NCBI GenBank assembly: GCA_905182985.1
Contig: CAJJDN010000112.1
Coordinates: forward strand, 262,678 to 326,677
Origin: Paramecium sonneborni
Taxonomy: Eukaryota > Ciliophora > Oligohymenophorea > Peniculida > Parameciidae
Length of the DNA stretch: 64,000 nt
Direction: 5' to 3'
Position numbers and translations under genes: made by a program. Of this stretch, positions 52,401 through 64,000 are shown in pieces. The notes beneath the pieces are model-generated. The model searched no databases, was not told the DNA's origin, and saw only the letters and a program-made list of their open reading frames with translations. Within the stretch, counting starts at the first letter, position 1. Every line of letters starts with the position of its first letter.

Positions 52401-55210
52401 TGATTTATAAGGAACAGTTGAATTACCTAATTTATCAGGTGAATTTAAACCTGAAAAACCATTATATGTAGATTAAACTATTTAAATTCCATATTAAATA
52501 CCTTTTAAGAATGAATATATTATAAGAGCAAGATAACAAATTTAATAGATAATGTAAATAAAATAGAAAAATAAATAATAATAAGTTGGTGGAGATAAAA
52601 TAAATACATAGAATAATTTTTAGAATAAATTAGTTTTTCCAGGTAGTAATATAGATTAAATCACATTTGAATTGGAAGTATTTCCTTAAACATAATATTT
52701 ATAAATTCCATAAATATTGACAGTTGGAGATGGAAATAAGAAATAAATAGATCGTAATAATGATGGTAAATTACCAATAACATATGCATTTAAAAATGCA
52801 ACAAAAGACTTTAGTGTAATATTAACATTAAAAAATAAATTTGATATTAGAAGATATAAATTATCAGCTTCAGTATTACCAAAAATAGTCAAAGCAACAT
52901 TAGAGTTTAGAGTACCAGCTAGATAATAAGTAATTTAAGAGATTCCAATAGTGAATAATTCAGATAAGGAATGGAGTATAAAAGTATAGATAATTCAACC
53001 ATAAGATGGATTATTCTAATGCCCAAATAAAGATTTTTAGGTAAAGAAAAAATCAACAGGTTTATTTCCAATAACATTTAATCCATAATGGATATCATAA
53101 TGTGAAGCTAGATTAGTATTGAGTAATCCATAAACAAATGATGTATTTGAATATGATTTGATTGGAATAGGAGAAGAACCAGTGGCAGAAGAACATATAA
53201 TTTTAAATTGTTAAGCTAGAAAATAAATGAAAAGAGAAATTGAGATAAAGAATAATTCAGATAAGATGATCACTTATAAAGTAGAAACTGATTTAATTTA
53301 TGCAACAGGTCCATCTACAATAACTGTATAAGCAGGGAAGAAAGCTATTTATTAATTAATAGTTTAACCAGTATTATCAGGATAATATACTGGATCAATA
53401 ACTTTTACAGAAGAAAATGGAAGATATTTATGGTATACTGTTTTTATGAATACTGAATCACCAAAATCCGTATAGACTTTAGAATTATCATGTTTAATTA
53501 GATAAGCAACAGTTATTTAATTAACACTTGCTAATCCATTACCTGAAACAGCAATTTATGAAGCAATAATAAATGGGGATGGTTTAATAGGAGAAGATTA
53601 ATTTGCAATTGGAGCAAATAAAGAAGGAAACTATGAATTAACATTTGCACCTCTTAAAGTTGGAAGATGGAGAGGTAGTGTTGCATTTGTTAATCGTTAA
53701 CTTGGTGAAGTATGGTATGAATTCATATTAACATGTGAAGAATAACCAATAATTAAATTAAATGTACTCAAAGCATCTCTAGGAAAAGTAGAATAATAAA
53801 CTGTTATTTTAGAAAACCCATCTGATACCAAAATTAATTTACAACATAAAATATCTAATCCAACTAATTTTGATATTTCTCCAGATGAATTGATCATTTA
53901 ACCTTATGACATTTTAAAAGTCAATATTAAATATACACCCTCTTCACTTGATTAAATAGAATAATCTGAAATTATATTTACATCACCTATTGGTAAATGG
54001 CATTATTTAGTTTTTGGTAATGGTTTGCCACCTACTAAATTCCCAGCAACCACTGTTAGTATTGGATTAAATAAAGATTATAGTTCTGTTGTTCATTTTA
54101 AAAATCCTTTTAAAGATCCTATTACAGTCAAAGTTGATTTAGAAGCTGAAGGACATAATAAAAATGTATTCAAATTACTTACTACTAAAACTGATAAAAT
54201 ACTTGTTCCTGGAATGAATGTTTTATAAATTCCTTTCTCATTCGTACCCAGAGAAATCACTAGCTATTATACTGAAATTGTTATTTAAATGAATGAAAAA
54301 ATTTCATGGAATTTCCCTATCAAAGGTGTAACAGAAAGTGTTTCCAATTAAACCTTATTTCATTTTAAAGCTAAATGCAGAGATAAGTGGGAAGATGAAA
54401 TCAAAATTGGTCTACAAGGAATTGCTTAAAGTTTATAAGCTGATGATAAATTTGATTTTGAATTAGCAAATATTCCTATTGATTTATAACAGATGATTAA
54501 TAAATGCTTCAGTGTTAAGTGTACTAAAAATTACCTTAATAATCCTCATGAAAATCTTCATTTTGCAATCAGATTTTAACCTATGAAACCACTTAAAGCC
54601 AGTCTTGAATTTATAGTTCTCAGATAAAGTGGAGGCAGATGGAAGTATATATATTTTAATATATATTTATTAGATATAAAATAGTCTTAGAAGCCACTTA
54701 ACCTGATGAAGATGATGTCATCATAATCAGTTCGCCTTTAAATAAAACTACAAGTGTTTCATTTAAATTAACTAATAAAACTAAAGGTTACGCTAAATTT
54801 TATGCTGGATTCACTCCTGAATCTGATGCTGAATTTTCTGTTATACCTAAAATTGGTGATCTTGAACCATATGGAAGAGAGGGCACTACTTTTGTTATTT
54901 CATTTACTCCAATAGAATATGGTAAAATTAGAAAAGGAAAATTAGTCATTCAAACTGAGGAAATGTACTGGTACTCAATTTATTTTAATCTAGGTCTTAT
55001 TTAATTAAGGGAATCCTTCCAAAGTATATACCTCCATAAATCAAATAATCTAATATAGATAATCATTAAAATAAATCCTAGATTTAATAATCTACTATTA
55101 TTGATTAATCCAAAAATTATATTGTTGAAAATATTAAAAAAGCAAGATAACTTACTCCACCTGCATCCAAAAGATAGAATTTTTTAGAAGCTTCTTTTAT
55201 CAAAAAATGA
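46480..55210 (+). CDS. CFAP47-like ciliary protein: many ASH/MSP-type domains and one CH domain
   Basis: A structural protein of motile cilia, probably of the central-pair apparatus. ATG at 46480, TGA at 55208-55210; four introns (46692-46717, 46862-46883, 54645-54673, 54971-54993) leave 2876 residues. The protein is a chain of Ig-like ASH (ASPM-SPD-2-Hydin) modules with repeated patterns such as EVVPNEIIFKDI, INLGFVRMGKEK, RLTNNGNADAKFKW and FNPYGPGQFNGIVQL. At about residues 1575-1750 (near 51255-51770) a helical region with KLMPALQDFGL and a preceding AWISLFYQIMKI fits a calponin-homology domain, the combination seen in CFAP47. Hydin is the main alternative but is about twice as long. Almost half the coding length is one exon. 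Confidence 0.75.
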
Positions 55211-55252
55211 AATATCTACATATTTTTATATTTATAAAATAATATTACAATA

Positions 55253-55857
55253 TCATTTTTTATCAAGATCATCTTAGTTCAACAATTTTGTTGTTTCCTT
55301 GCTAAAGTAATTCTTAGATTCTAATTGATTCTTTTATGTTAATAATTCATCTCTTAAAATTATAAATATTTATCATTACCTCACTTCATTTACAACTTTA
55401 TCACTAACTCCAAAATAATCTAATAAATTATATAGAAAATGCTTTTAGAAGTTTGGATCAAATTTCAAAGCTGTATCTATTTGTTTTCATTTATTTTTGC
55501 TAGACCTCTCATATATTCAATTGGATTATAGAGGCCTAAAAAAGATGTTAGAATTCAAATACCTGTGATAGCTGCAGTACCCAATATATAAAATGATGTA
55601 AAAACAATTGATTAAATTGTGCCATATTTAATTACTTCTCTAAACCAAAATTTCTATGGAGAGAATAACTTTTTTGAATAATGTTTGAAATGTATTGTGT
55701 AATACATTGTAAATCCTGCAGTAATCAAATTGAATGGTACAAGTAAATACAATCTATAATTTGGTAAATATTGTTATTTATATTTCTATTCAAGTATTTT
55801 TAACTATTCTTCAGTTAAATTATCAATGTTATCCATTCTTATCTCATCGTCATCCAT
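55253..55857 (-). CDS. Small protein with two membrane spans
   Basis: ATG at 55857, TGA at 55253-55255; introns of 27, 29 and 27 nt give 173 residues. An acidic N-terminus (MDDDEIRMDNIDNLTEEQ) is followed by two hydrophobic segments (LYLLVPFNLITAGFTMYYT and IVFTSFYILGTAAITG), then a soluble C-terminus (DTALKFDPNFQKHFLYNLLD, NEVRDELLTQKNQLE). The middle intron starts with GTC instead of GTA but restores the frame. No family recognised. Convergent with the CFAP47-like gene, 42 bp apart. Confidence 0.6.
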
Positions 55858-56053
55858 CACAAATAATTTTATAAATAATATAATATTTTCAAACAAATAA
55901 GGAGAGAGACATTTAATAAAAAAGATATTGTGAAAAATAGTTCAAATTGATAAATGGAATGAAAAGGATTACTAATTTTAAATGATTAAAGAATTTAAAA
56001 AAAAGTAAATATAAATATAAAAAAGTATAAATTTTAATAATATATCAGTTGAT

Positions 56054-57026
56054 TCATTCATCTACCCATCTTAATTTTTTTCCATCTTCCCATTCTCCTA
56101 CTCTTTCAATTCCATTGCTTCCTCTATAAAGACCTTAACCATGTTATTATCCATCTTTCCAAAAACCTTTATACATTCTTCCATCTGGCCAGAAGAATTC
56201 TCCAAAACCATGTTTTTTATCATCAAAGTATTATCCTTTATATTTCCTTCAATCTTTCCATGTAAAAATACCATTTCCATCCATTTTATTATCTTTCCAA
56301 TCTCCTGTATATTCTCTAGAATCAGCCCATTTATAGACTCCTTTACCATGAATATTATTAAATGCAAACTCTCCAGTGTAAGTACTACTGTCACTCTATG
56401 TAAATGTTCCAATTCCATGTTTTAATCCCATATCATAATCACCTTCATACATAGCTCCATCAATCCATTTTTCAATTCCAAAACCATGTTATTTATCTTC
56501 TTGCCATTCACCTACATATGAAGCTCCATCTTTATGATAATAAGTTCCTTTTCCATGAGCTTTATCATTAAACCATTCTTCAATGTATACATCTCCATCA
56601 GCATGAATTAATCTACCTTTTCCATTGGCCATATCTGACATGAAATAACCTTCATAAATAGAACCATCAGCCCAATGTTATTTACCTCTTCCTTATCTCA
56701 TTCCATTTTTCCATTATCCTTCATAGTACATTAGTTTCAATTTCTAATACTCCTGAATAAGATAGAAGAAATATACCCTCAGTTGGATCATTATATTAAT
56801 ATGGACCTAATCTAATTAATGCTTCTTAAGTAAATTAATTTGAGAAATCAGGTATTACATTAAGAGTTTTGAGATTAGATCTAATATGTTGAGTTTATTG
56901 AGAACATTAAGATAATTTTGGTTAAAAACTTAAATTTTCTTAATTATCAGGTGCCTTTTTAGTTGGTTTAATTTCATTGCGAGATTCATATACATGTTAA
57001 TCATCACATGTTGCACAATTTCCCAT
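56054..57026 (-). CDS. MORN-repeat protein with N-myristoylation-type start; frame defects
   Basis: ATG at 57026, TGA at 56054-56056. MGNCATC at the N-terminus fits N-myristoylation (Gly2) plus palmitoylated Cys, so membrane attachment is likely. The C-terminal two thirds are about nine MORN repeats ([57 protein letters not shown]). MORN proteins act as membrane-linked scaffolds in cilia and cortex. Two defects: a one-base phase change near 56725-56735 just before the first repeat, and an in-frame TGA at 56249-56251 where the repeat demands Gly (WKD-x-RKYKGQY). They could be sequencing errors or a dying gene. The start is 23 bp from the divergent kelch gene. Confidence 0.65.
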
Positions 57027-57049
57027 TTTTGACTGTTATAATATTTATT

Positions 57050-58640
57050 ATGTTATCTAATCGATCAAATAAGGATACTAAAGAAGTTAAACGAATAAGT
57101 TTAATTCCAAGTAGATAGGAATAATAATAATAAGAATAAGAATATAAGTACATTTAACCTGTAAAAACTGTAAATTTAGAGAATCAGGATCCAAAATGGT
57201 CAGAATTAAAAGTTGATGGAAAGAATATCAAACATAGGGCATATACAAGTATAACAATTCATAATGATTTGTATATTATAAATTATAATATAGCTTATAT
57301 TTATATGGAGGATATTAAGTATAACTCGGAATCATGGATGAATTTTATCGTATGAATTTAAAGAGTTTAAGTTACTAATGGGAAAAGTTAACTTACAAGG
57401 ATAACCCTGGACCAAGAACTAGACACTAAATGTGTACTTATGCAGATAAAATTTACATTTTTGGTGGCTAAATACATTAATCTATATCCACTAATTCCAT
57501 GTGGTATTTTGATCTAAATTCTCATACTTGGATCAAATGCAAAATTAATCAATCTTATCCTCCAGAAATAGATAATCATAGTGCAATTATCCATAATGAT
57601 AATTGGATTATATTTGGTGGTTTTTTTGGAGGAACTGTTGGTTTACATTCTAATTATGTCTATAAATATGAATTTGCTTCAAATACTTGGTAAAGAATCC
57701 AACCTTAAAATAATACTGCACCTACTCCTAGAGATGGAGCTGGTATTGCTATTCATTAAAATATTCTATATATGTTTGGAGGATCTAATGGACATTAAAG
57801 ATTTAATGATCTTTGGAAATTTGATTTCTAAGTATGGACATATATTCCTGTCAGTTCTAATATCTTACCTAAAGTCAGATCAGGACATGTTATGCTTGCT
57901 CATTAAGATAAAATTATTATCTTTGGTGGTATTCATGATATTACTTGGGAATTAGATGATTTATTTATTTTTCATCTCAAAAAAATGGAATGGATTAGTG
58001 TTGATGAAGATAGTGCAAGGAGAAAAGATAGATAATAGTTATCTCCTAATAAAGATAATAAATAAGATCTTTAACATTCAAGAAGATAATTTAGAAAATC
58101 TAACAGAACTGGTAGTATTAAAAAAACTATTAAAAGAACAACTCTCTCTCCACTTAAAAAACCAGATTAATCTGAAGATAGTTTAGAATCACCTACTAGA
58201 AATTTATCTTAAGCTTAATCTAATTAAAAAACACTTGATGAAAAAAAAAGAAAAGAAATCTAATAAAAAAAAATGGCTCTATTAAAAATATTTGAAGTTG
58301 ATGAAGGTTAAAAAGTATAATTAAGAGATAATTCACCAACTTCAGAAAAAATGAGAAATTCATTATTCTTGGTTGGCAATCCAAAAGCTGATTTAAAAAT
58401 TAGATAAGGAAAATTAACAGAATTTGGAAAACCTTTGGTTTCAAAGTAAAATTTATATTATTATTAATCAGATTCCTTTAACCACTTTAATCTATGCAAA
58501 ATTCTATTGTTGGAAAGAAACCTTGCGCTCGAGATGGACATTCATTTACAATCTATAATACTTAACTTATCATTTTTGGAGGAGATAGACATTAAATGTC
58601 TTTTAATGATATACATTCTTTAGATTTAACTAAAATTTGA
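57050..58640 (+). CDS. Kelch-repeat protein
   Basis: ATG at 57050, TGA at 58638-58640; introns at 57271-57293 and 58446-58471 leave 513 residues. Five or six kelch blades follow one another: LYLYGGYQ, RTRHQMCTYADKIYIFGGQ, NHSAIIHNDNWIIFGGFFGG, RDGAGIAIHQNILYMFGGSN, RSGHVMLAHQDKIIIFGGIH, and a last one near the C-terminus (ARDGHSFTIYNTQLIIFGGD). A basic, phosphorylatable linker of about 150 residues separates the last blade. Kelch propellers bind partners, often actin, ubiquitin ligases or phosphatases; there is no BTB domain here. It probably shares one short intergenic promoter with the MORN gene. Confidence 0.8.
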
Positions 58641-59401
58641 TAATTATTTTATAAATTAAATCTTTTAAGAATTCAATCAATTTTTTTATATTTTATTATA
58701 ATTTATAACGTTTTAAACAATTCTTATAATTTTTATACCAAAAAAACATCTACAAGTTTCTTATAAAATTAAGGATTACACTTTAATCTAATTAACTATT
58801 CTCAAATCTTTATTAGGTTAACTAATAACTTGTAATTAATTTAAAATTTTTACATATATTTTAAGTAGTTTTATAATTGCATTTTTATTATATAATATAA
58901 ATTATTGATCGAAAGTTTGACATAATTAAAATTATTTTTATTCATAAATTCCTCCTAGTTTTATTTTCTCATATACAACCTCTCTCCCCATAAATTCCTG
59001 CTGAAAAGAAAATATATACGAAAATATAAGTAAATTCAAAAAATAATGTGGAAAAAAATTTAATCGTTTTGTGAATATGTATTATCGGAAATTATGTTAC
59101 CAATCAAAATTTCAAATATTCTTTTTTCATACGAATATATTCTTGAATATTAGAGATTTTTCACTTTAAATAAATCTGATGTATTGATTTAAAGAATTCT
59201 TAAATCGTTTCGCTGCATTGAATAAAAATAATTAAAATAATTTTTATTTATATATATATAAATTCGGTTAGATCATACTAAAAAAATATTAATATAATGA
59301 GAGATATTTGAATATTTAAAATGTTTATTTTAAATCTCATAAAAACATATCTTTTTAGTGGTATAAATGCACAGCTTTTTATTTCGATATTAATAATTAA
59401 A
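58641..59401. other. AT-rich intergenic stretch
   Basis: No sustained reading frame and no recognised RNA or repeat. A short TA run at about 59252-59262 is simple sequence. Confidence 0.5.
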
Positions 59402-59796
59402 ATGTAAAAATTCTTAACAATCGCATTACTTATTCTCTGTATCACAGCCAAAAAATATCACAAATCAGATGAGAAAGAACCTGAAAAATAACCTGAGAAA
59501 TAGCCTGAAAAAGAGCCTGTTTAAGATTCTAATCCTATGGTTTAATGCCTTGAAAAAAACTGTATGAATGAGGCATTTGGATGTTTCTTCGATGAGGAAT
59601 GTGCCAAAACTATGGATTCTTGTGAAAAAGAGTATGGAGATAATATTAGAATAGATGAGGTAACTAATTATAATTATTTCTTTAGCTTGTCAAATGCTCA
59701 TCCGATAATAAAATAGCTATTGTTTTTTCTGAGTGTATGGAAAAAAACTGTAACAATTTAGGGAAGATAATGAGATTTTTAAATAGAAGAAACTGA
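59402..59796 (+). CDS. Small secreted Cys-rich protein with EPEKQP repeat
   Basis: ATG at 59402, TGA at 59794-59796; one intron (59660-59685) leaves 122 residues. MQKFLTIALLILCITA is a signal peptide. After it comes a short charged repeat (KEPEKQPEKQPEKEP), then a domain with about eight cysteines (CLEKNCMNEAFGC, CAKTMDSCEKEYG, CSS, CMEKNCNN) that should form disulfides. CxxKNC occurs twice, suggesting an internal duplication. Function unknown. Confidence 0.65.
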
Positions 59797-61099
59797 GCAT
59801 TGTGATGATTTAATTTTACATATATCCAAAATAGTCATCATTTTTCTAAAATATTATTCTTATTTAAGACCAAACACACCAAGTTTTTAAGTGATGCAAG
59901 GTTTAATTTTTTAATTTAGAATACATTTTTGAGTCTAAACATCAAATAAAGTTAATCATGATTGTCGAGATAAATAAAATAAGACGATACGATGAAAAGT
60001 TTGGTTCATGTTTCACAAGAATATTTATATTAATTTTTTAATTAATATATTTTATATAATTATCAAAAATTCTTATAAAATTTTATAGTTTATCTCATAT
60101 TGTCTTTTTTTGGAATCATGTTAAATATAATATGGAGTATTTTAATAAAATTAAATTTCTAAAATTTGATTCCGATTTTGATTGAAATATCTTAATTATA
60201 ATAAATGAATATTTGCCATTTTAAAAACTAAATCGATAATGCTAACAGTATGTTTGATGACGAATCAAATTAAAATAAGTTAGTAAAAACAAAACTCAGC
60301 ATTTAAAAAAAAGTAGATATGTGAGCATCTATTTGAGGATAAAGTGATTAATCAGAAATTTTATAGATTGATTAAACTCAGAAATTCCAGACATAGAAGT
60401 TGAACAATATCTATATAATAACAATCTTGAATACTATCCAACTTTCCAATAAGAAGAATTCATTTATTATTTTTTTATCTTATAGAACATCTCAAAACTA
60501 AAAATGGGACTGGTACTAAATAGGCTATTGATTAATAAACTAAAAAGCTCGAAGAATGGATTTTCAGTTTAAGAAATAGAAATGGTTAGAAACTAGTAAG
60601 GGAATTTAAAGTTAAGAAATATTTAGAAAAGAAAAGAAAAAGAACTTACAGAAAAAAATATCATTATTAAGTTAAGGTAAAAAATGGCAGATGAAAGAAT
60701 GTAAATTAAAAGAAGGTTTTTTACTTGGAAATAGGTATACAATAGAATCTAAAAATAGGCTATTACAATGTTAGATGCAGATTAATCTAAGAAAGAATGG
60801 AATGATTACTTTAGAATCAAGGCTTTGTTATAATTAAAAGATAATTGAGTTAATAATCTCTGATTCTTTAAATACACTTTAAGATTTTTAAATTTCTGAT
60901 TATATAATATTAATTAATTATAATAACTATTCATATAATAGAATCTAATTATTGAATAGATATTATCATTTAGTTCAGATTATCGTTTAAATATATCGAT
61001 TATAGATTTTTGATATATTGATTAAGTTTGTATGTTGAGAGTCATCTTTATAAAATTTGTATTAAATATATAAAATATTTAAAATATAAAATAATAAAG
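59797..61099 (+). pseudogene. Intergenic stretch with a broken coding region (about 60205-60846)
   Basis: Bits of coding-like sequence occur in different phases: ICHFKNQIDNANSMFDDE from ATG at 60205, then SEIPDIEVEQYLYNNN, then EHLKTKNGTGTKQAIDQQTK and KKLEEWIFSLRNRNGQ, and a last part with RMQIKRRFFTWKQVYNR. In-frame TGA codons and unplaced introns prevent a clean model. It could be a real basic protein with missed introns or a decaying gene. The flanks (59797-60200 and 60850-61099) show nothing. Confidence 0.3.
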
Positions 61100-63109
61100 T
61101 CATCCTAAAAAAAGTGTATTAGAAGTGCTTTTTGTATTTTTGGAGAGATTATTTTCATAACTATAACCACTAAATAGATTTTAGACTGAATTTTTTTTAA
61201 GAAGGATTTTATTTTCTTTAATTAAATCATCTTGACTATCATTATCTTCACTAATTTAATTTAAATATTCAATATTGTCATCAATTTCCTAAATGAAAAT
61301 ATTATATTATACTTTTGGAATATAAGGAGATTAGATTTCTTTATTTAGAAGTTTTGACCATGGAAAATTTTTAAGCCAAGGATGATTTTTAACTTCATCT
61401 GGTCCTTTAAAGCCTAATCTATTGATTGGTTTTCTTTATATTAATTTGTTAATAAAATCAGCTCCTTCAATAGACCAATCATTAGGAATTTCTGATTTTT
61501 TAATTTAGATCTATCTTGTAAGTATTTAATCTCTAATTTCTTATCTTGATCTTCCATTATAAGGTCTTCTTCCCAACATAAATTCATAACCTATAATTCC
61601 TAAAGCAAAATAATCAACAGCAATAGTATGATTTTATCTACACATTACTTCTGGAGCTAAAAAGTTTTTGAAATAGATAGATACCCATATACCCAGGAGT
61701 ACCACTGGTATCTTAAGAATTATCTGGTTTCCATGTTCTGGCAATTCCAAGATCTGTTAATCTAACATATCCTTATTTATCCAAAACCAAATTTTCTGGT
61801 TTAAGATCTCTATGAATTATATTATTATTATGTAAATATTCTAATGATAATATAACACAAGCTATAAAGAATTTAGTTTGATATTCTTTAAATCTTCTCA
61901 TTTTACTTATATGATATCTTAAATCACCACCTGTTAATAAATCCATCACTAAATATAAATTGTGTCTATCTTAAAAACAATAATTCATATTAATTAAGAA
62001 AGGATGTTTATATTCTGCTAAAAGATTTCGTTCATTCATAACTGAATTAACACTTCTTTTAGCAATTACTTTTGCTTTAGACATTTCTTTCATTGCATAT
62101 AATTATTTAGATTTCTTAATTTCAACTTTCCATACTTTTCCAAACCCACCTTTCCCAATAACATAATGAAATTGAAAACTATTCTTATTTACTTAGATAT
62201 TACAATCTAACACTAATTTTTCTAATTCATTATCATTTGAATCGATTAAATCATTTTATTTGATTGACCTCTTAGAATTTTATTATCTAGATTGATGTTG
62301 AAAATTCATCATAGAATTAAAAATATTCTCAAAACCTTTGGAGTATTTATATTTATAAGGGACTTATAATTCCTATTGTTAAATACTAATCTAAGGCACT
62401 TAATTAATGTTTGGACATAATTTATCAATAGTATTATTTTCTTTAATTAAACTGTCTTATTATTTGAATTAATTATCTAATTATCTAGTTTAATGAACAC
62501 TCGAAAATTTTGGTTAAATAAATGAAGATATTTTTTAGACTGTAGTATTTGGAGATCTAGAATTTTTTCGGGCAGTGTTTCTATTTATAATATTAAGATT
62601 CTCAAAACAAGTAGATTCGAGAGGGGACTAATCTTTTGATTAATTATGCGATTATATTTATGAGTCTTATTAATAATCTTATGACATTAATTTAGATAAA
62701 ACTATATTATTACCTCGAGAACTTAGATTAAAAATATATTATCATACTTCTCTTTATGAAATGAATTGTTTCTACTACTATTAATGTTTATAGCACTCTA
62801 ATTCCTAGAATGCTTGGATTAAATTTGATAATGCGACTGATCTTATTTTGGCATATTCAATTACATTATCTTAACTTTCGTAGGTGTTACACTCCTTTAA
62901 GAAGATGGACTTTGTCTATTTTTAGTAGTTTTCTAAGCAATTTAAAAAAAACTAGTAAATTAACTTAATCCTAATGGAAATTTGTTAATTTATTTAGAAT
63001 GCTCATTAAATGATTCCTTTATTATATTAGTATATTATCTTACAGGTTTTGCCTTAATTAAATTAAGTTTAGTAGGAAATAAATCTTTGAGATTACGGTG
63101 GTTAGACAT
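61100..63109 (-). CDS. AGC-family Ser/Thr protein kinase with DLG motif
   Basis: ATG at 63109, TGA at 61100-61102. Introns of 26 nt (near 62730) and 28 nt (near 61680), plus an optional in-phase 27-nt one near 63030, leave about 642 residues. The first 310 are Ser/Asn/Gln-rich and disordered. The kinase domain shows [61 protein letters not shown] (DLG in place of DFG, 61746-61754) and SGTPGYMAPEV. Lobe C has VDYFALGIIGYEF where AGC kinases usually have a DWWSLG-type motif. The tail ends in FSGYSYENN, the AGC hydrophobic motif. It is closer to RSK/PKG/NDR-type kinases than to others; the subgroup cannot be fixed by eye. Confidence 0.8.
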
Positions 63110-63281
63110 TGTTAATATAATATAAATATAAATAATTAAACAATTTATAAGTTCAGTAATGAGAATTCTACAGTAATTAAGAATTACAATAAAGACTATC
63201 TGTGAATACTAGAATAGATTTGGATGAAGCTATTATAAAATGAATGATATTAAATTATTATATATATATATTTAAGCTGAA
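63110..63281. other. Short intergenic gap
   Basis: 172 bp between two minus-strand genes, with a TA run at about 63260-63270. It should contain the kinase promoter. Confidence 0.5.
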
Positions 63282-64000
63282 TCAATCTAATGTTTAATTT
63301 TATTTTTACCACCAAGAAATCTGTTATTTAAAGGAGGTTCTTCTAGTTCTTCTACTATTGGTTATTAAACAACATGCTATGGTTTAATTTACTTAAAAGC
63401 TGTAAAGTCAATAGTTCTCTTTTCATGTCTATGAGTACTAATTTCTTCAGGTTATCTTGGTATTTCTCCCAATTATAATCTATTAATTGGTGTTGCACCT
63501 TTTGCTGAATGAATTTCAATCATTTAACATGGTTTATTTTCAATCGTTATTTAAAGGTTCTTCTTCTTCATTGTTTGATTTGGGATTATTTTCTCAAAAA
63601 CACATTTCTTTATACAAAATACTTCTCCTATTGTTGAATTACAAAAAACATCATAAGTATAATTATCATTGTGAACTTCATCCATTCCAATTACATCCAT
63701 CACCTTGAAAGTCTATAAGGATAATCATTATTTATTATCTTACACGAAGCTATTTCTATATTTGAGGTTCCTAAGCAAATATTTTACTTATATATGATAA
63801 TGGATTCTTTGATTAAGACTTTACTAACATTCAATAGTTTAAATAATGATACCATATTTCACTTAAACAAATTCACCCTTTGTTACGACATATACATGTT
63901 TTGGTACTTCAGTTGATACAAAGATCTTTGAATTTAGACAATACTATCTAAATTATTATACTTCTTATGGCCATTTTTTTAATGCTTATGATACTGCCAT
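63282..64000 (-). CDS. Cyclic-nucleotide-binding-domain protein, 5' end beyond window
   Basis: Minus-strand gene whose stop TGA is at 63282-63284. Three introns (29, 31 and 23 nt) give 211 visible residues. VYVVTKGEFVQ and the later block VMDVIGMDEV...STIGEVFCIKK...F have the strand pattern of a CNBD, the fold of PKA regulatory subunits, although the Arg that binds the cyclic phosphate is not visible. The C-terminus is a Pro/Glu-rich tail (EELEEPPLNNRFLGD). An in-frame ATG falls at the very last bases (63998-64000), but the domain is not yet complete there, so the true start is probably outside. Confidence 0.6.

Noticed and set aside
56098..56425. Overlapping frames on both strands in the MORN region
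   Set aside because: Both are out of phase with the regular MORN repeats, which give a clear pattern in one phase.
57581..58186. Alternative plus-strand frames inside the kelch gene
   Set aside because: They are shifted readings; the kelch blades occur in the other phase.

Overview
The window looks like macronuclear DNA of a Paramecium-type ciliate. It is very AT-rich. Long reading frames appear only if TAA and TAG are read as Gln and TGA is kept as the sole stop. Nearly every gene is cut by tiny GTA...AG introns of 22-31 nt, and intergenic gaps are often 5-50 bp. In more than fifteen gene models, removing these introns gives an exact multiple of three and a recognisable protein, so the models rest on internal evidence. 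All positions and translations were worked out by eye; no database search was possible.

Layout. 1-3128: three overlapping copies of a sideroflexin gene separated by single N characters, most likely unmerged contig ends. 3391-10674: small unknown genes, a B-box-like protein and a K+ channel with a cyclic-nucleotide-type C-terminus. 10696-15348: a VAP (MSP-domain) protein, a secreted M1/LTA4H-like aminopeptidase and, 6 bp away and divergent, a Cys-rich surface protein. 15349-25227: a bZIP factor, a large type I membrane protein and a tail-anchored protein, set among gene-poor stretches with decayed reading frames, one ABCC-transporter-like. 25228-36113: a second CNBD K+ channel, convergent with a four-domain voltage-gated Ca2+-type channel. 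36399-39649: katanin p60, with its 5' part duplicated across a single N. 39878-45495: an FCP/SCP-like phosphatase, a gene with three in-frame TGA codons, a convergent membrane protein with one in-frame TGA, a tail-anchored coiled-coil protein and a CDPK. 46480-55210: a giant ASH/CH-domain axonemal protein (CFAP47-like). 55253-64000: a small membrane protein, a MORN protein, a kelch protein, a secreted Cys-rich protein, an AGC kinase and a partial CNBD protein.

Many products fit ciliary and membrane excitability biology: two K+ channels, a Ca2+ channel, CDPK, a cyclic-nucleotide-binding protein, an AGC kinase, CFAP47 and katanin. This may only reflect how gene-dense the genome is. The observations most worth checking are the in-frame TGA codons at 40738-43052 in two neighbouring genes that contain no TGG at all, the divergent ATGs that form one 12-bp palindrome at 13594-13605, the all-Asp pore of the Ca2+-type channel, and the contig-end duplications.
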